The notes under the pieces: generated by a model
The model's database searches: none
Told to the model about the DNA's origin: nothing
What the model saw: only the letters and a program-made list of their open reading frames with translations
Translations under genes and position numbers: made by a program
Shown: piece after piece, positions 1 through 7,649 of the stretch
How the letters are laid out: each line of letters starts with the position of its first letter
Position numbering within the stretch: position 1 is the first letter of the stretch
Assembly (NCBI RefSeq): GCF_029953285.1
Contig: NZ_JASAOI010000047.1
Location: 89,271-153,270 of the forward strand
DNA from: Yinghuangia seranimata
Lineage (GTDB): Bacteria > Actinomycetota > Actinomycetes > Streptomycetales > Streptomycetaceae
Reading direction: 5' to 3'
DNA length: 64,000 nucleotides

Positions 1-264
1 CGTGGGAAGTGCCGGGGCGGGGTGCTGAAGCCCGCTCCGGGGGATCACGAAAGAGTGCATCACGCCGATCCCGGCACGTAATTGCCACGTCACAGGCTCG
101 ACATCGGCACGTAATTACGGCCGGGGCGGGGGGTTCGAGCAGCCCCGCCGCGGCCGTCATCCATTCCAACGACCGTGCCCTGAAAGGGTTGTGGGCCGAC
201 GCGGCGGAAACCGCCGAGCCCACTCGTGTGGGTGACGGGGCGCGCCGCACGGATGTGGGTGGCG
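1..264. other. Intergenic region left of corA
   Basis: No convincing gene is seen here. It lies downstream of the minus-strand corA gene and probably holds the upstream region of a gene outside the window. It contains two copies of cggcacgtaatt (72-83 and 105-116), listed separately. The reading frames across it are arginine- and alanine-rich frame shadows typical of high-GC DNA. Confidence 0.5.
72..116. repeat. Direct repeat, cggcacgtaatt, two copies 33 bp apart
   Basis: The 12-base word cggcacgtaatt occurs at 72-83 and again at 105-116, a start-to-start distance of 33 bp, about three helical turns. The first copy is also part of an imperfect inverted repeat ggca-N6-tgcc (73-86). It could be an operator for a gene outside the window; no regulator can be assigned. 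Confidence 0.35.
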
Positions 265-1239
265 TCACAGCCAGCCGCGGCGCCGGAACATTCTGTGGAT
301 GCCCACACAGGCGGCCGCCATCACGAGGAGCACCGTCGGGTAGCCCCATGCCTGCCGCAGCTCGGGCATGTGGTCGAAGTTCATCCCGTAGACGCCGGCG
401 ATCATCGTCGGCACCGCGGCGATCGCCGCCCACGCCGAGATCTTGCGCATGTCCTCGTTCTGCCGCACGCCGACCTGCGCGAGGTTCGCGCTCAGCACGT
501 CCGACAGCAGCCGGTCGAACGACTCGACCTGCTCGTTCACCCGGGAGAGGTGGTCGCCGACGTCCCGGAAGAACGGCTGGGTCTCCGTCGGGACGTACAT
601 CACCTCGGCCGACGACAGCCTCCGCACCGGCTCGCTCAGCGGCAGCGACGCCCGCCGGAACTCCAGCACCTCGCGCTTGAGCAGGTAGATCGACTCGGCG
701 TCGTTGTCGCGGTGCGCCGAGAACACCCGGCTCTCCAGCTCCTGGAGGTCGATCTCCAGCTCGTTCGCGACCGCCACGTACGCGTCCACGACCGCGTCGC
801 ACACCGCGTACAGCACCGCGCCGGGCCCGTGCCTGAGCACGTCCTCCTTCGCCTCCAGGCGCTTGCGGACCTGGCCGAGCGGATTGCCGTGGCCGTGCCG
901 CACCGTGACGATGAACGAGTCGCCGACGAAGACCATCAGCTCGCCGGTCTCCACGCTCGACGTCTCGTCGATGTAGTACAGCGTCTTGAGGACCACGAAC
1001 ACCGAGTCGTCGAAGAGCTCCAGCTTCGGGCGCTGGTGTGCGTGCAGCGCGTCCTCGACGGCCAGCGGGTGCAGCCCGAACTCGCTGGTCACGATGTCGA
1101 ACTCCGTCTCGGTGGGCTCGTGCAGGCCGATCCACAGGAAGGCGTCGCCGGAGGCCCTGGCCTCGTCGAGCGCGTCCGAGAAGTCGGTCGGGCCCTGGGT
1201 GCGTACCCCGTTGCGGTAGATGGCGCAGTCCACGATCAC
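265..1239 (-). CDS. corA: CorA-family magnesium/divalent cation transporter
   Basis: This gene encodes a CorA-type inner-membrane channel for Mg2+ (possibly Co2+/Ni2+), about 324 residues, the usual family size. The diagnostic YGMNF motif is at residues about 284-288, at the end of the first of two C-terminal membrane helices; the second helix (about 303-315) is followed by a basic cytoplasmic tail. The long soluble N-terminal domain is acidic with long helices, as in the family funnel. The GTG at 1239 (VIVDCAIYRNG) is chosen because the open frame upstream is low-complexity and has no family-like sequence. It is divergent from the phosphomutase-like gene across 82 bp, the same order as next to mshC in Streptomyces. 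Confidence 0.9.
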   Translation of the reverse strand: MIVDCAIYRNGVRTQGPTDFSDALDEARASGDAFLWIGLHEPTETEFDIVTSEFGLHPLAVEDALHAHQRPKLELFDDSVFVVLKTLYYIDETSSVETGELMVFVGDSFIVTVRHGHGNPLGQVRKRLEAKEDVLRHGPGAVLYAVCDAVVDAYVAVANELEIDLQELESRVFSAHRDNDAESIYLLKREVLEFRRASLPLSEPVRRLSSAEVMYVPTETQPFFRDVGDHLSRVNEQVESFDRLLSDVLSANLAQVGVRQNEDMRKISAWAAIAAVPTMIAGVYGMNFDHMPELRQAWGYPTVLLVMAAACVGIHRMFRRRGWL

Positions 1240-1321
1240 CTGGCCATTGTGTCGGGTGCGCGGCCCAGGTGGGAGGACACCGTCCGGCACGCCGGACCCG
1301 TCCCGGCCGTAGAGTGATCGG

Positions 1322-2092
1322 ATGGCGACGCTGCTCCTGGTCCGGCACGGCCGGACCACCGCGAACTCCTCGGGCGTACTGGCCGGCTGGACCCCAGGGG
1401 TCCGCCTCGACGAACGGGGGCGCGAGCAGGCCGCCGCGCTCGCCCGCCGGATCGCCGACGTGCCGCTGGCCGCCGTCGTCTCCAGCCCGCTGGAGCGGTG
1501 CCGCGAGACGTCCGCCGAGATCGCCGCCGTCCGCGAGGGCACCAAGCTCGCGCTCGACGCCGGCGTGCAGGTGGACGACCGCGTCGGAGAGTGCCGCTAC
1601 GGCGACTGGACGGGCCGCGAGATCAAGACGCTGGTCAAGGACCCGCTGTGGCCCGTCGTGCAGAACCACCCGAGCGCGGTGGTCTTCCCCGGCGAGGGCG
1701 GCGAGGCGCTGCGCGACACGCAGGCCCGCGCGGTCGCCGCGGTGCGCGACTGGAACGCGCGCCTGGAGGCCGAGCACGGCCCCGAGGCGCAGTACCTGAT
1801 GTGCTCGCACGGCGACGTCATCAAGGCGATCGTCGCCGACGCGCTCGGCCTGCACCTCGACCTGTTCCAGCGCATCATGGTCGACCCGTGCTCCCTCACG
1901 GTCGTCCGGTACGGCACCATGCGGCCGTTCGTCGCCCGCCTGAACGACACGGGCGGCGGCGTCGAAGGGCTGATCCCCGCGCCCAAGCGCCGCCGCGCCA
2001 AGGCGTCCTCGGGCGGCAAATCCGGCGTTTCCCGGAAATCCGCGGCGGCAACCGACGACGCGGTGGTGGGAGGCGGAGCCGGAGCCCCATAA
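1322..2092 (+). CDS. Histidine phosphatase family protein (MSMEG_4193-type phosphomutase-like)
   Basis: This is a 256-residue member of the histidine phosphatase (phosphoglycerate mutase-like) superfamily. The catalytic RHG motif is at residues 8-10 (LLVRHGRTTAN) and the second histidine is in MCSHGDVIKAIVAD near residue 164. The actinobacterial subfamily typified by MSMEG_4193 sits next to mshC, as here; its substrate is not established. The C-terminal 40 residues are basic and glycine/alanine-rich, probably disordered. A TAGAGT hexamer lies about 8 bp before the ATG, so the mRNA may be leaderless. It is followed after 79 bp by the DUF3090 gene in the same direction, probably one transcription unit. 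Confidence 0.9.
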   Translation: MATLLLVRHGRTTANSSGVLAGWTPGVRLDERGREQAAALARRIADVPLAAVVSSPLERCRETSAEIAAVREGTKLALDAGVQVDDRVGECRYGDWTGREIKTLVKDPLWPVVQNHPSAVVFPGEGGEALRDTQARAVAAVRDWNARLEAEHGPEAQYLMCSHGDVIKAIVADALGLHLDLFQRIMVDPCSLTVVRYGTMRPFVARLNDTGGGVEGLIPAPKRRRAKASSGGKSGVSRKSAAATDDAVVGGGAGAP

Positions 2093-2171
2093 GGTGCACC
2101 GGAGGGGTATGCGCTCCTGGAGGCACCCCGCAAGACGTCGCACCCCCGCAGTCCTTGTCCAGTACCCGTGA

Positions 2172-2759
2172 ATGAGTAGTACGGAGCAGCTCGTGCCCCG
2201 CCAGGTCTTCCTGTACGACCCCCCGGACCGTTTCGTCGCAGGCACGGTCGGCGAACCAGGGCAGCGCACCTTCTTCCTGCAGGCCTCGGCCGGCGGGCGC
2301 GTCACCAGCGTCGCGCTGGAGAAGGCGCAGGTCGCGGTCCTCGCCGAACGCGTCGACGAACTGCTCGACGAACTGGTGCGGCGCAGCGGCGGCGAGACCC
2401 CCGTGCCGGCCGTCGCGCCGCCGGACCTGGAGGACGCCGCGCCGCTCGAGGCGCCGATCCTCGAGGAGTTCCGGGTCGGGACGATGGCGCTCGCGTGGGA
2501 CTCGGACGACGACCGGCTCGTCGTCGAGGCGCAGGCACAGGTCCCCGACGACGACAACCCCGAGGACACGCTGCTCGGCGAGGACGACGAAGAAGGGCCG
2601 CCGCTGCTGCGCGTGCGGCTGACCGGGCCGATGGCGCGGGCGTTCGCCAAGCGCGCGCTGCTCGTGGTCGCCGCCGGCCGTCCCCCGTGCCCGTTCTGCG
2701 GGCTCCCGATGGACGCCGACGGCCACATCTGCCCCCGCGCGAACGGATACCGCCGCTGA
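2172..2759 (+). CDS. DUF3090 family protein
   Basis: This 195-residue protein matches the actinobacterial DUF3090 family, found next to the phosphatase and the SCO1664-like gene upstream of mshC. The N-terminus (VPRQVFLYDPPDRFVAGTVG) and the C-terminal pattern CPFCGLPMDADGHICPR are typical; the two CxxC-like pairs (CPFC and the HIC region) suggest a bound metal, by inference. A central acidic stretch (about 100-140) is probably an exposed linker. The function is unknown, but conserved co-location suggests a link to the mycothiol neighbourhood. It is followed with a 26-bp gap by the SCO1664-like gene. Confidence 0.9.
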   Translation: MSSTEQLVPRQVFLYDPPDRFVAGTVGEPGQRTFFLQASAGGRVTSVALEKAQVAVLAERVDELLDELVRRSGGETPVPAVAPPDLEDAAPLEAPILEEFRVGTMALAWDSDDDRLVVEAQAQVPDDDNPEDTLLGEDDEEGPPLLRVRLTGPMARAFAKRALLVVAAGRPPCPFCGLPMDADGHICPRANGYRR

Positions 2760-2785
2760 GCGCCGCGAACGGCCCCGCAGGCGAC

Positions 2786-3634
2786 GTGGGCAACGTGCCT
2801 CCGCCGACCACGCCCGACCCGACCGGCGGCCTGGACGCGGCCGCCGTGGACGAGTTGCTCACGCGCGGCGAGATCACCGTCGAGGGGCGGCTGCGGGACG
2901 CGTCGAACGCGACGCTGTACTGCCGCATCGCGTACGAAGGCGTCGAGCGCGAGTGCGTGTGGAAGCCGGTCGCGGGCGAACGGCCGTTGTGGGACTTCCC
3001 GGACGGGACGCTCGCGGGGCGCGAGGTCGCGACGTACGCGCTGTCCGAGGCCCTCGGCTGGAACATCGTGCCGCCGACCGTGCACCGCGAGGGGCCTTAC
3101 GGCCCGGGCATGTGCCAGCTGTGGATGCCGGGCGAGCCGGGCGAGGGCCTCGTGGGCCTGACCGACGGGCCCGAGCCCGAACCGGGCTGGCTGCCGATCG
3201 CGCAGGTCGCGGTCGACGACGGCGAAGGCGGTCAGAAGCCGGCGCTGCTGTGCCACCTGGCGAGCGAACCGATGCGCCGCATCGCGGTGTTCGACGCCGT
3301 CGTGAACAACGCCGACCGCAAGGGCGGGCACCTGCTGCCCGGCCCGGACGGCCACGTGTACGGCATCGACCACGGCATCTGCCTGCACACCGAGAACAAG
3401 TTGCGGACGCTGCTGTGGGGTTGGGCCGACGAACCGCTGACCGACGAGGCCCTGGAAGCCCTGCGCGGCCTGCGCGACGCCCTCACGACGGGCCTGGACG
3501 CCGCCCTGGCGGCCCATCTGACCAAGCCCGAGGTCGAGGCCGTGGGAGCCCGTGTGGCCCGCCTCCTGGACACCGGCCGCCACCCGCTCCCGACCCCGGG
3601 GCGGCGCCCGGCGGTTCCGTGGCCGCTGATCTGA
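2786..3634 (+). CDS. SCO1664 family protein (PI3/4-kinase-like fold)
   Basis: This 282-residue protein belongs to the SCO1664 family, distantly related to phosphatidylinositol 3/4-kinase-like folds. Visible hallmarks are LTRGEITVEGRL near the start, VWKPVAGERPLWDFPDGTLA (nucleotide-loop-like lysine), and the catalytic-loop-like block VVNNADRKGGHLLPG followed by VYGIDHGICLH (metal-binding-like D). No substrate is known. The start is uncertain: GTG at 2786 is preferred, GTG at 2795 is also in frame; no start codon lies right at the DUF3090 stop. It ends just before a 7-bp tandem repeat and a strong terminator. Confidence 0.85.
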   Translation: MGNVPPPTTPDPTGGLDAAAVDELLTRGEITVEGRLRDASNATLYCRIAYEGVERECVWKPVAGERPLWDFPDGTLAGREVATYALSEALGWNIVPPTVHREGPYGPGMCQLWMPGEPGEGLVGLTDGPEPEPGWLPIAQVAVDDGEGGQKPALLCHLASEPMRRIAVFDAVVNNADRKGGHLLPGPDGHVYGIDHGICLHTENKLRTLLWGWADEPLTDEALEALRGLRDALTTGLDAALAAHLTKPEVEAVGARVARLLDTGRHPLPTPGRRPAVPWPLI

Positions 3635-3646
3635 CGTCGAACGCAG

Positions 3647-3681
3647 AACATAGAACACAGAACACAGAACACAGAACACAG
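3647..3681. repeat. 7-bp tandem repeat (aacacag)x5
   Basis: Five head-to-tail copies of aacacag (the first is aacatag) occupy 3647-3681 just after the SCO1664-like stop codon. The unit is AT-rich in a very GC-rich genome and would be prone to slippage, so copy number may differ between strains. Confidence 0.85.
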
Positions 3682-3713
3682 ATCGCCGACGCGGACGACG
3701 CCGCCGACGCCGA

Positions 3714-3755
3714 CGACGAGAGGGACGAACCCGCACGGGTTCGTCCCTCTCGTCG
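3714..3755. terminator. Perfect 20-bp inverted repeat, bidirectional terminator
   Basis: Arms 3714-3733 and 3736-3755 are exact reverse complements (outer ends cgacgagaggg / ccctctcgtcg) with a 2-nt centre. It lies between the convergent SCO1664-like gene and the MFS gene, so it can terminate both transcripts. Confidence 0.9.
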
Positions 3756-3770
3756 TTGCGGTCCGGCCCG

Positions 3771-5324
3771 TCAGCCCACGTGCACCGCGGGGGCCGGGGC
3801 GTCCGCGCCGACCTCGGCGATCTTGGGGCGCGGGGTGTTCATGAGCAGTCCGACGAGCGCGGCGGCGGCGACCAGGATCAGGGTGGCCCAGCCGGTCGCG
3901 ACCGAGAAGCCGTGGACGACGCCGTCGAACTTGACCGACGGGTCCTTCATCAGCTCGGCGCGGTGGTCCTCCATGTAGGTGCCGGTCGCCCGCGTCGCGA
4001 TGGTGTTGAGCAGCGCGATGCCGATCGAACCGCCCACCTGCTGCGCCGTGTTGGCCATCGCCGACGCCACGCCCGTGTCCTTCGCGGCGACGCCGTGCGT
4101 CGCGTAGTTCATCGCGGGCGCCATCACCAGGCCCATGCCGCCGCCCAGCAGCAGCTCGGCCGGCAGCACGACCGCCGCGTACGAGGAGTCGACCGTCATC
4201 TGGCTGAGCAGGAACATGCCGCACGCGGCGATCAGCAGGCCCGGCACCATCAGCGCGCGCGGCGGGACCTTCGGGAGCAGCCGCGCGGAGATCCCGCCGC
4301 CGGCCACCACCACGGCCACCGACATCGGCAGGAACGCCAGACCGGCCTTCAGCGGCGAGTAGTGCCGCACGCCCTGGAAGTAGTAGGTCAGGATCAGGAA
4401 CATCGCGAACATGCCGATCACCGAGAGGCCGATCGCCAGGTACGCGGAACCCCGGGTGCGGTTGAGCGCGATGGGCAGCGGCAGCAGCGGCCGTTCGGCG
4501 CGCGACTCGACGTACACGAACACGGCGAGCAGCACCGCGCCGGCCGCCAGCAGGCCGAGCACGAGCGCGGAGCCCCAGCCCTTGGACTCGGCCTCGCTGA
4601 GTGCGTACACGACGGCGAACAGTCCGCTGGTGACGAGCAGGACGCCGGGGATGTCGAACCGGGTGCGGCCCGGCATACGCGTCTCGGTAAGCACCATGTA
4701 GGCGCCGACACCCGCAATGACCGCGATCGGCACGTTGACGTAGAAGCACGCGCGCCAGTCCAGGTACTCGGTCAGCACGCCGCCGAGGACCATCCCGAGC
4801 GCGCTGCCGCCGCCCGCGATCGCGCCGAACACGCCGAACGCCTTGGCGCGTTCCTTCGGCTCGGTGAAGTTGACGGCCAGCAGCGACAGCGCGGACGGTG
4901 CGAGCAGCGCGCCGAAAGCACCCTGCAGGGCCCGGGACGCGAGCAGCATCCCGAACGACTGCGCCGCGCCGCCGAGCGCGGAGGCTCCCGCGAAGCCGAC
5001 GATCCCGATGAGGAACGTCCTCTTGCGTCCCGTGTAGTCGGCGATGCGTCCGCCGAGCAGCAGCAGGCTGCCGAACGCGAGCGTGTAGGCCGTGATGACC
5101 CACTGTTTGGCGCCGTCGGAGACGCCCAGCGAATCCTGGGCCGACGGTAGGGCGATGTTCACGATGGTGACGTCGACGACCACCATGAGCTGGGCGATCG
5201 CGATGAAGATGAGGGCCAGCCAGCGGCGCGGGTTGACCGGGGGAGTCGTGGCGGTCGGTGTGGTGCCCGCGCTGTCGTCTCCGTGCTGCGGCCTGCTGTT
5301 GGCGGGGGTGGCGGCGGTGCTCAT
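3771..5324 (-). CDS. MFS drug exporter, DHA2 (EmrB/QacA) family
   Basis: This is a 517-residue major facilitator of the 14-helix DHA2 group, an inner-membrane proton-driven exporter of drugs or toxic metabolites. The N-terminal 30 residues are soluble and polar; helix 1 starts at WLALIFIAIAQLMVVVDVTIVN, whose D-x-T-I-V-N signature is typical of DHA2. Motif A is seen as LGGRIADYTGRKR and motif C as LGMVLGGVLTEYLDWRACFY. The ATG at 5324 has an upstream GAAGG. It lies 111 bp downstream of a co-directional TetR gene, an arrangement common for a repressor-controlled pump. The substrate cannot be told from sequence. Confidence 0.92.
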   Translation of the reverse strand: MSTAATPANSRPQHGDDSAGTTPTATTPPVNPRRWLALIFIAIAQLMVVVDVTIVNIALPSAQDSLGVSDGAKQWVITAYTLAFGSLLLLGGRIADYTGRKRTFLIGIVGFAGASALGGAAQSFGMLLASRALQGAFGALLAPSALSLLAVNFTEPKERAKAFGVFGAIAGGGSALGMVLGGVLTEYLDWRACFYVNVPIAVIAGVGAYMVLTETRMPGRTRFDIPGVLLVTSGLFAVVYALSEAESKGWGSALVLGLLAAGAVLLAVFVYVESRAERPLLPLPIALNRTRGSAYLAIGLSVIGMFAMFLILTYYFQGVRHYSPLKAGLAFLPMSVAVVVAGGGISARLLPKVPPRALMVPGLLIAACGMFLLSQMTVDSSYAAVVLPAELLLGGGMGLVMAPAMNYATHGVAAKDTGVASAMANTAQQVGGSIGIALLNTIATRATGTYMEDHRAELMKDPSVKFDGVVHGFSVATGWATLILVAAAALVGLLMNTPRPKIAEVGADAPAPAVHVG

Positions 5325-5435
5325 GCGGATCGCCTTCTTCGTCTGCTGTGTGCGGGTGGTGCAGGACAGGGGACGCGGTGCGGTGGGTGCGTTCCTGGTG
5401 TGCCGTGCAGTGCTCGCGGTGCCGGGGGCGGCGGG

Positions 5436-6191
5436 TCAGCCGTCGGCGCGTTCGTCGTCGCGGCGCTTGCGCTCGGCCCGGTCGGCGTCGTGCATGGCGG
5501 CGGCCACGTCGCGGATGCGGTCGAAGTCGGCGAGCGTGAAGCGGGGTTCGGGCAGTTCGTGGCGCTCGTCGTGGCCGCCGGCGCGCAGGCCGTCGAGGTA
5601 GATGTCGAGCTGGCGGTGCGCCAGCGGGTCGCCCGCGGGCTGGCCGAGGAGCGCGTCGGTCACCGGGGCGAGCGGGCGGGAGAGGCGCATCAGCATCAGC
5701 GTGATGTCGCCGAACACGATGTCGGGGCGGATCTTGCCGGCCGCCTGGGCGCGCTGGATGAGAGCCTCGACGTGCTCGCCGAGCGAGCGGCGCATCGCGT
5801 CGAACTCCTCGTCGACCATGACGCGGCCGATGAGGGCCGGCATGGTGGCGGCGATCTTGGCGTCGAGCGCGTAGTGCATGAAGGAGCGCAGCGCCTCCAG
5901 CGGCTCGGCGGACTCCTCGTCGGCGCGCTCGGCGGCCGCGCGGACCTTGTCGAACGTGTCCACGACGACGCCGCGGATCAGGTCCTCGCGGTCGGGGAAG
6001 CGGCGGTAGAGCGTGGCGATGCCGACGCCGGCGCGGCGGGCGATCTCGTCCAGCGGCGCGTCGGGGCCCGACTCGATGAAGACCTCGCGGGCCGCGTCGA
6101 TCACCAGCTGGCGGTTGCGCTGCGCGTCCGCCCGCAGGGGCGCGGCCGGGGTCGCGGCTGTCTCCGAGTGCCGCTGTGTCGTGCCGCCCAT
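5436..6191 (-). CDS. TetR/AcrR family transcriptional regulator
   Basis: This 251-residue regulator has a TetR helix-turn-helix at about residues 20-66 (VIDAAREVFIESGPDAPL; IARRAGVGIATLYRRFPDRE) and an all-helical ligand-binding C-terminal domain. The start is the ATG at 6191, the first start giving a normal-length N-terminus; the frame continues open upstream into mshC antisense. It precedes the DHA2 exporter on the same strand and probably represses both itself and the pump. Candidate operators (6262-6299) lie in its own promoter region, also shared with divergent mshC. Confidence 0.92.
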   Translation of the reverse strand: MGGTTQRHSETAATPAAPLRADAQRNRQLVIDAAREVFIESGPDAPLDEIARRAGVGIATLYRRFPDREDLIRGVVVDTFDKVRAAAERADEESAEPLEALRSFMHYALDAKIAATMPALIGRVMVDEEFDAMRRSLGEHVEALIQRAQAAGKIRPDIVFGDITLMLMRLSRPLAPVTDALLGQPAGDPLAHRQLDIYLDGLRAGGHDERHELPEPRFTLADFDRIRDVAAAMHDADRAERKRRDDERADG

Positions 6192-6219
6192 CGCCGTCTC
6201 CCGCTCTGCCGGTGCCCAG

Positions 6220-6299
6220 GTGGAGGGTTTCTCTCCGCTTGACTCCGACGCTAGCAGAAGTGGAGGAAAATTCTCCAGTGAAGTGGAGAGATTTTCTCC
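6220..6299. promoter_or_regulatory. Candidate TetR operator array (GGAG-N-CTCC palindromes)
   Basis: Two related inverted repeats, ggaggaaaattctcc (6262-6276) and ggagagattttctcc (6285-6299), are joined by tctcca-gtgaag-tggaga, forming an extended AT-centred palindromic array. A weaker third version is at about 6221-6236. The array lies 70-110 bp upstream of the TetR start and 72-110 bp upstream of mshC, fitting TetR autoregulation. Regulation of mshC is possible but only inferred from position. Confidence 0.65.
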
Positions 6300-6358
6300 G
6301 TTCATCGTTTCCGCGGCGCCGGGGACCGGCCCGACGGCGTGTGATCGCCCGCTGCCGT

Positions 6359-6364
6359 TAGGCT
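6359..6364 (+). promoter_or_regulatory. Putative -10 element of mshC (TAGGCT), possibly leaderless
   Basis: TAGGCT at 6359-6364 resembles an actinobacterial -10 box and is only 7 bp from the mshC ATG; no Shine-Dalgarno sequence is present between them. This suggests a leaderless mRNA. Confidence 0.4.
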
Positions 6365-6371
6365 CATAGGC

Positions 6372-7598
6372 ATGTATGCCTGGCCCGCACCCGAGTTGCC
6401 CGTCCTGCCTGGTCAGGGCGCGTCCCCGCGCGTCTATGACAGCGCCGTCCGGGACCTTGTGACGACCTCCCCGGGGCCGGTGGCCCGGCTGTACGTCTGC
6501 GGCATCACGCCGTACGACGCCACCCACATGGGGCACGCCGCCACCTACGTCGCCTTCGACCTCCTCCAGCGGGTCTGGCGCGACGCCGGCCACCGCGTGC
6601 ACTACGTCCAGAACGTCACCGACGTCGACGACCCGCTCCTCGAGCGCGCCGCCCGCGACGGCGAGGACTGGACCCACCTCGCCGAGCGCGAGACCGCGCT
6701 GTTCCGCGAGGACATGACCGCGCTGCGGGTGCTCCCGCCGGACCACTACATCGGCGTCGTCGAGGCCATCGACCGCATCGTGCCGCTCATCGTCGACCTC
6801 AAGGCCAAGGGCGCCGCGTACGACGTCGACGGCGACGTGTACTTCTCCGTCGCCTCGGACGAACGCTTCGGCGGCGTCTCCGGCTTCAGCACCGCCGACA
6901 TGCTGAAGTTCTCGGCGGAGCGCGGCGGCGACCCCGACCGGCCCGGCAAGAAGAACCCGCTCGACCCGCTGCTGTGGCGCGCCGCGCGCGACGGCGAGCC
7001 GTCGTGGCCCAGCCCGCTCGGCCCCGGCCGGCCCGGCTGGCACATCGAGTGCGTCGCCATCGCGCTGGAGCACCTGGGCATGGCGTTCGACGTCCAGGGC
7101 GGCGGCTCCGACCTGGTCTTCCCGCACCACGAGATGGGCGCCTCGCACGCCCAGGTGTTCACCGGCGACGCGCCCTACGCCAAGGCGTACGTGCACGCCG
7201 GCATGGTCGCGCTGCACGGCGAGAAGATGTCCAAGTCGCGCGGCAACCTGGTCTTCGTCTCCAAGCTGCGCGCCGAAGGCGTCGACCCGATGGCGATGCG
7301 GCTCGCCCTGCTCGCCCACCACTACCGCTCCGACTGGGAGTGGACCGCCGACGTCCTCGCCACCGCCCAACTGCGGCTCGGCCGTTGGCGCGCCGCGGTC
7401 TCCCGCCCCGACGGCCCCCCGGCCGACGACCTGCTCGCCGCGATCCGCGAACGCATGACCGACGACCTCGACGCCCCGGGCGCCCTCCGCGCCATGGACG
7501 CCTGGGCCGAACGCGCCCTCACCGAAGGCGGAACCGACGAGGCCGCCCCAGGCGTGACCTCCCGCGCCGTCGACGCGATCCTCGGCGTGGCCCTGTAG
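6372..7598 (+). CDS. mshC: Mycothiol synthesis: cysteine-GlcN-inositol ligase MshC
   Basis: MshC joins L-cysteine to 1-D-myo-inosityl 2-amino-2-deoxy-alpha-D-glucopyranoside using ATP, the third committed step of mycothiol biosynthesis in the cytosol. The 408-residue length fits the family (about 410). It resembles a class I cysteinyl-tRNA synthetase: Cys43 before the HIGH-type motif (THMGH, 51-55), the [14 protein letters not shown] region with a zinc-ligand cysteine and FPHHE, and the KMSKS loop (KMSKSRGNL, about 286-294). It is shorter than CysS, lacking the tRNA anticodon-binding extension. The gene order upstream (phosphatase, DUF3090, SCO1664-like) is the Streptomyces one except that the TetR-MFS pair lies between. 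Confidence 0.96.
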   Translation: MYAWPAPELPVLPGQGASPRVYDSAVRDLVTTSPGPVARLYVCGITPYDATHMGHAATYVAFDLLQRVWRDAGHRVHYVQNVTDVDDPLLERAARDGEDWTHLAERETALFREDMTALRVLPPDHYIGVVEAIDRIVPLIVDLKAKGAAYDVDGDVYFSVASDERFGGVSGFSTADMLKFSAERGGDPDRPGKKNPLDPLLWRAARDGEPSWPSPLGPGRPGWHIECVAIALEHLGMAFDVQGGGSDLVFPHHEMGASHAQVFTGDAPYAKAYVHAGMVALHGEKMSKSRGNLVFVSKLRAEGVDPMAMRLALLAHHYRSDWEWTADVLATAQLRLGRWRAAVSRPDGPPADDLLAAIRERMTDDLDAPGALRAMDAWAERALTEGGTDEAAPGVTSRAVDAILGVAL

Positions 7599-7607
7599 TT
7601 CGTACGC

Positions 7608-7643
7608 GCAGCCCCGCCCGCACACGGTGCCGGGCGGGGCTGC
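7608..7643. terminator. Bidirectional hairpin terminator between mshC and ketosynthase
   Basis: Arms gcagccccgcccg (7608-7620) and cgggcggggctgc (7631-7643) are perfect complements around a 10-nt loop. It sits between the convergent mshC and ketosynthase genes and has no U-tract, as is common in actinomycetes. Confidence 0.85.
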
Positions 7644-7649
7644 CGCGCG

